This document shows, piece by piece, positions 17,840 to 21,505 of a stretch of 21,505 bases of DNA. The translations under genes and the position numbers were made by a program. The stretch comes from Catenaria anguillulae PL171 (lineage: Eukaryota; Blastocladiomycota; Blastocladiomycetes; Blastocladiales; Catenariaceae), in the NCBI GenBank assembly GCA_002102555.1, contig MCFL01000354.1:1-21505 (forward strand), written 5' to 3'. The notes under the pieces were generated by a model. It did not search any database. It saw only the letters and a program-made list of their open reading frames with translations, and was not told where the DNA came from. Every line of letters begins with the position of its first letter. Position 1 is the stretch's first letter.

Positions 17840-19543
17840 ATGTATCGCTCAATAGCCCACGCAACCACCCGCAGCGCTTTTGCGCCGCCGCCCCTTGCCG
17901 CCCACCGGCCAAAACGCTCAAGTGGCACCGCTTCCCCTGCCGGCTTCCTCGGCCTGCCTGTCCGCTTCAAGGCCACCGCTGTGCGCCGCGTCGTCCGCCC
18001 GCCAGCGTCAAACCGAAACCCAAGTGCTTCTGCAGCACCCGCACAGCAGGTCCGCGCGCCGAGTGCCATCTTTCCTGCCCACGAAGCGGATGATTCTTTG
18101 GAGGCCGCGACAGCCAACGGTGATCCCGAAACACCAAACGGCGGGCAAGGCGGCGAGCAGGTGATTCAGGTTACAGCGGCTGGTATGTGTTCCAAGATTT
18201 CCTGCCATGTGCTAGCAGTGCCAAGCCCTTGTCGCCGGCATTTGCGACTAAACCCCCGATCGAATGCTGCGCAGAGTTGTTTCCGCCCGACAGCATGATC
18301 AAATTGTGGCAATCGCGGCCGCCGAGCACGGCTGGCGTTCCGCTCAAGGTGTCGAGCAATGGCCTCAAGGAGATTGTGGCCAAGTTGGACAGATTGCTCG
18401 AGGGAAAGACGGTCAGCGAGGTCGTGGATGGGTTGGGCAAGGAAGGGTTGGATGGCCAGTGCAACGAGTTGCGAGCAAGTGCGTGCGACTGAGCCCTCTT
18501 TGGGGTTGTGTGGCCGGGATTCATCTGACTCTTTTCTTGCTATTGTCTCAGTTCATGCGGACGAGCGACAGTGGTCAGTGGTGGCTCAATTGCTGCTGGC
18601 TCACAATTCTTGTTCGTTCCCCTTATTCAACATGGCCGCTCCTTTTGACAAATCTGACCTCTTCTCCCACCGCTCACCAGTCAATGTCCACCGATCCTAC
18701 CTGCTGTACGAGCTCGCCCGCCACGCCGGCGACTTTACCGCCGAATATGCTGCCGCGCGCATGTACCTCAAAGGTACATTTCCTCGACTCCCAATTGTCA
18801 AAACCGTCGTCACCTTCATCTCGTTTCTGACTTGACGTTTGTACACAGACAAATCCCCCGCCAAACTCGCCGCCGCCAAATCCCTGCTCACCTCTCTCGC
18901 CACCCGCGGCCACCCTCAAGCGCAACTGACCTTGGGCGGGCTGTACGCCGCCGACCCAACCACCTCCTCCAAAGCCCTGTCGCTCTTTTCCACGGCCGCC
19001 GCCAACGGCCTACGCATTGCCTACGTCGAAGCCGGCCGCCTGCACTTGCACCTCAATGAGCCCGATCTAGCCCGCGCTCAATTCACTCTTGCTGCGCGCG
19101 CGGGCGAGCCCAAAGGTCATTTTTATCTTGCTCAAATGTGTGCAAAGGAAAACAAGGACGATTGGCAATCGCTCGTGGAGCATTTGACGAGGGCCGCAGA
19201 GGGCGGGGTGCCCGAGGCACAGCATAATTTGGGCATGATGTATTTGCAGGGCAGGCCGGCCGTGGGTGAGGGTGGCAAGAGATTGCCAAAGGACGTCAAG
19301 CGGGCAAAACAGTGGTTGGAGTTGGCGGCCGCAAGGGGGTTTTGGCCCAGCATGTTCAACTTGGCGCTCGTGTTGAGGAGTGAGGGTGGGGCCGAGCAGA
19401 CGAGGCGAGCGAGAGAGTTGTTGGTCAAGTGTACCAAGGTGAGCGGCAAGTTTGGGGACGAGGCGAAAAGGGAGTTGGAAAAGTTGGACAGGAGAGGGGA
19501 GGAAGGTGGACGTCAAGGTGGTAAGGGGTGTGTGATTATGTAG
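17840..19543 (+). CDS. Sel1-repeat protein with basic (mitochondrial-like) N-terminus and C-terminal CaaX box
   Basis: Five exons: 17840-18182, 18275-18478, 18552-18611, 18681-18773 and 18849-19543; introns of 92, 73, 69 and 75 bp (donors GTATGT, GTGCGT, GTTCGT, GTACAT), all phase 1. Predicted 464 residues; the in-frame ATG at 17822 would add six. The first 50 residues (MYRSIAHATTRSAFA onward) lack acidic residues and are rich in Arg, Ala and Ser, like a mitochondrial presequence. A helical region follows, then from about 230 at least five Sel1-like repeats (recurring A-x-x-x-L-G-x-x-Y and KA...AA..G patterns; for example AQHNLGMMYLQG and AKQWLELAAARGF). The protein ends GKGCVIM, a perfect CaaX prenylation motif. 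Sel1 repeats plus CaaX is the design of Skt5/Chs4 chitin-synthase activators, but the N-terminus would suggest mitochondria; the two signals conflict. Its stop lies 109 bp from the convergent ABCC stop. Confidence 0.78.
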
Positions 19544-19554
19544 CACATGAAGCT

Positions 19555-19572
19555 TGTTATATAAGTATATTC
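19555..19572 (+). terminator. Possible 3'-end signal of the Sel1-repeat gene
   Basis: TTATATAAGTATATTC, an AT-rich TATATA-type element immediately downstream of the stop codon, in a 109-bp gap between two convergent genes. Confidence 0.35.
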
Positions 19573-19652
19573 AAGAGCAAGATGCGGCACCCTTGTTTGG
19601 GCATGACATGAAACGTGAAACGTGGTTGCTGAGTATCACTTGTCCTGGAAAG

Positions 19653-21505
19653 TTATGCTTTTGCCCTCGTCTCCTCAGCTGCCTTGGCCGCCGCCAGCAA
19701 GTACTCCCACTCGCCACTCTCCTCGCACATCTTCCTGAAATGGGCCCCTGTGTCTCCCGCAGGCTTCTGAAGCAGCTCCCATGGCGTTCCCATCTCAACC
19801 ACTTTGCCGTGACTCAACACCACCGCCAGATCCATATCAATCACGGTCCGTAGCCGATGGGCAATGCACAGCACCGTCGACTGACGGAACTCTTGTCGGA
19901 GCGCGTGTTGGATCCATTGATCGGCCAGGTTGTCCACACTTGCACTGGACTCATCCAGCACGAGAATCTTTGAGCTGCGGACAAAGGCCCGGGCCAGGGC
20001 AATCAGTTGGCGGTGCCAACCGACCAATTCACGGCTCCTTCGTGGACTTGGTCGTCGAGCGAGACCGACGTCAAGTTGACGCGGTCAAGGGCCGACCGCA
20101 GTTCGGCGTCCGAGTGTTCTTGGAACATGTCGAGGTTTTGGCGGATGGTGCCCGTAAAGAGTGTCGGTCTTGTCTATACATGCAACCAAGACATCAAACC
20201 ACATTGTCAAAACACCATGTGCCATGTGTACATATGTGCACCAACGAAAAGACGTACGGAATAATCGTCATGCGCGACCGCAAATCGCCCAGCCCAATCT
20301 CCCTCGTGTCCACCCCATCAATCACAATGTGCCCACTCAATGGCTCCCACATGCGGAACAATGTGGCCGCCATGCTACTCTTCCCCGAACCTGTCCTTCC
20401 AACAATGGCCACTTTGCTGGCCGCGGGCACGTTGAATGTGATATGGTCGAGCGCCAACTTGTCCGACGTTGGATACTGCAAGCACACGCTCTCAACCTGA
20501 TCGCGCCGCGCGCCGGCCACGACGACGGCGGGCGGACCGCTGTCAGCACGGGTGCTTCTTGGGCAGGTGGCAAAACTCGCACACGTTGGACAGAGTTCAT
20601 GGACATTTCCAGGTAGACTGGATGCGGGTGAGCCAAAGCACGCTTTCGCCAATACCAAGTGCATACGTCAAGGCGAGCCCAGCCCAACCGGCATCCAGAA
20701 GACCAGCGTACACCAACGACAACTGCAATCGAGGCGCAGAAAAGCAGGGAGCGTCAATGGCTTCAGTTCGAATGTTGAGCCAGCGGTTCGCCATCCACAT
20801 CTGGAAATGCCGGAAACCAAGTCGAAATTGAGCGTGAGCGGTAAAGCTAAAGGAGAGAGAGCAATTTCAACTACGAGCCACCACGGGCATGATTTGTATC
20901 CACCCGCTGATACATGTCGCGCATGAACCGGTTCACTTGCCCGAATGCACGAATCGTCGGCACACCATTGAGCGTCTCGTCAAACGCGGAGTAGATCGGA
21001 CTGCGCGTAATGGAATCAAACCGCTTGAGCTGCGCGACGACGCCAAGTACCGTTTGGCAACCTGCCAGTAAGCCCAAAACACTGGCGGCAAGAAAAACAA
21101 AAACGTCGGGGCAACAAATGCGACAAGAACCAGTGCTGTGGCACAGTCGAGGAAGGTGATGAGGAGCCACGACACGGTGCCACACACTTCACGATCGATT
21201 TCTTGAAGGTCCTTGCTGAAGCGGTTCGTGGCTCGGCCAATGGGCGTCTTGTCGAACCATGCAATGGGTGCGCGAAGGACCGAGGCGATGAGTTTGTCGT
21301 GAAGCGTGCGACTTGCCCGAATGGACCCGTAAAACTCAAAGACTGCGACGTGATTGTAAAAAGCCGTGAGCCATTGAGGTGCGCGGCTGGGCAACAGCGG
21401 AAAGGCAACGTACTCGGGAACCAGTACGCCATAAACAGCTGGGCAGCCCCAAAGGCCGCATAAGTACCCAGATACGACAAACCAGATGTCATTGGCGCTG
21501 TAGCC
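19653..21505 (-). CDS. ABCC/MRP-type ABC transporter, C-terminal half (TMD2-NBD2), partial and frame-broken
   Basis: Runs off the right edge, so the N-terminal half is outside. Read 5' to 3' on the minus strand it matches ABCC transporters (full-length pumps for conjugates and other organic anions): [99 protein letters not shown]; Walker [10 protein letters not shown] (20400-20374); NWSVG signature; Walker B ILVLDE (about 19969-19952); H-loop CIAHRL (about 19851-19868). Introns seen: 21413-21343 (GTACGT...GCAG), roughly 20870-20801, and 20257-20174 (GTACGT...ATAG). Besides these, about nine small frame changes fall where no intron fits, near 21032, 20748, 20708, 20613, 20578, 20562, 20499, 20166 and 20014. 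Most would be mended by one extra C in a C run. Conserved residues are otherwise intact and no in-frame substitution stop is seen, so sequence error is as likely as pseudogene decay. Confidence 0.8.

Noticed and set aside
21343-21413. Apparent frame change in TMD2 of the ABCC gene
   Set aside because: It is explained by a 71-bp intron (GTACGT...GCAG); splicing gives the expected family spacing between [10 protein letters not shown] and [14 protein letters not shown], so it was not counted as a frame break.

Overview
The window looks like nuclear DNA of a zoosporic (flagellated) fungus, probably of the Chytridiomycota/Blastocladiomycota grade. Three things point there. The genes are GC-rich and split by short GT-AG introns of about 65-150 bp. 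There is a fungal-type nuclear rim protein (Nur1/DUF2418) and a small signal-peptide/GPI wall-type protein. There is also a clear IFT46, an intraflagellar transport subunit kept only by organisms that build a flagellum. The phylum is inference; no rRNA or other marker is present.

Layout, left to right: a Gln/Asn-rich six-unit repeat protein (-, 637-1773); a protein kinase with two large inserts (-, 2813-4854); mitochondrial ATP synthase OSCP (+, 6110-7078, four exons); a Nur1-like nuclear envelope protein (+, 7724-9430, four exons); a UPF0014/FetB/ALS3-type membrane protein (+, 9870-11284, three exons); a secreted GPI-anchored Ala/Pro-rich protein (+, 12196-12771); IFT46 (+, 13159-15379, three exons, with an apparent one-base frameshift in a C7 run); an ARM/HEAT-like protein with an N-terminal membrane anchor (-, 15565-17442, three exons); a Sel1-repeat protein ending in a CaaX box (+, 17840-19543, five exons); and the C-terminal half of an ABCC/MRP transporter (-, 19653 to beyond the window end) carrying several one-base frame breaks.

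The genes do not form a visible pathway. This is ordinary eukaryotic gene order with divergent (kinase/OSCP; ARM/Sel1) and convergent (IFT46/ARM; Sel1/ABCC) pairs. No transposon, viral element, tRNA, rRNA or CRISPR array was recognised. The least explained item is the repeat protein at 637-1773, whose six units form three A+B dimers with regularly spaced Gln and Asn, reminiscent of curlin-like or beta-solenoid amyloid repeats. The frame breaks in IFT46 and the ABCC gene can mostly be explained by loss of one C from a C run, so assembly or sequencing error is at least as likely as real decay.
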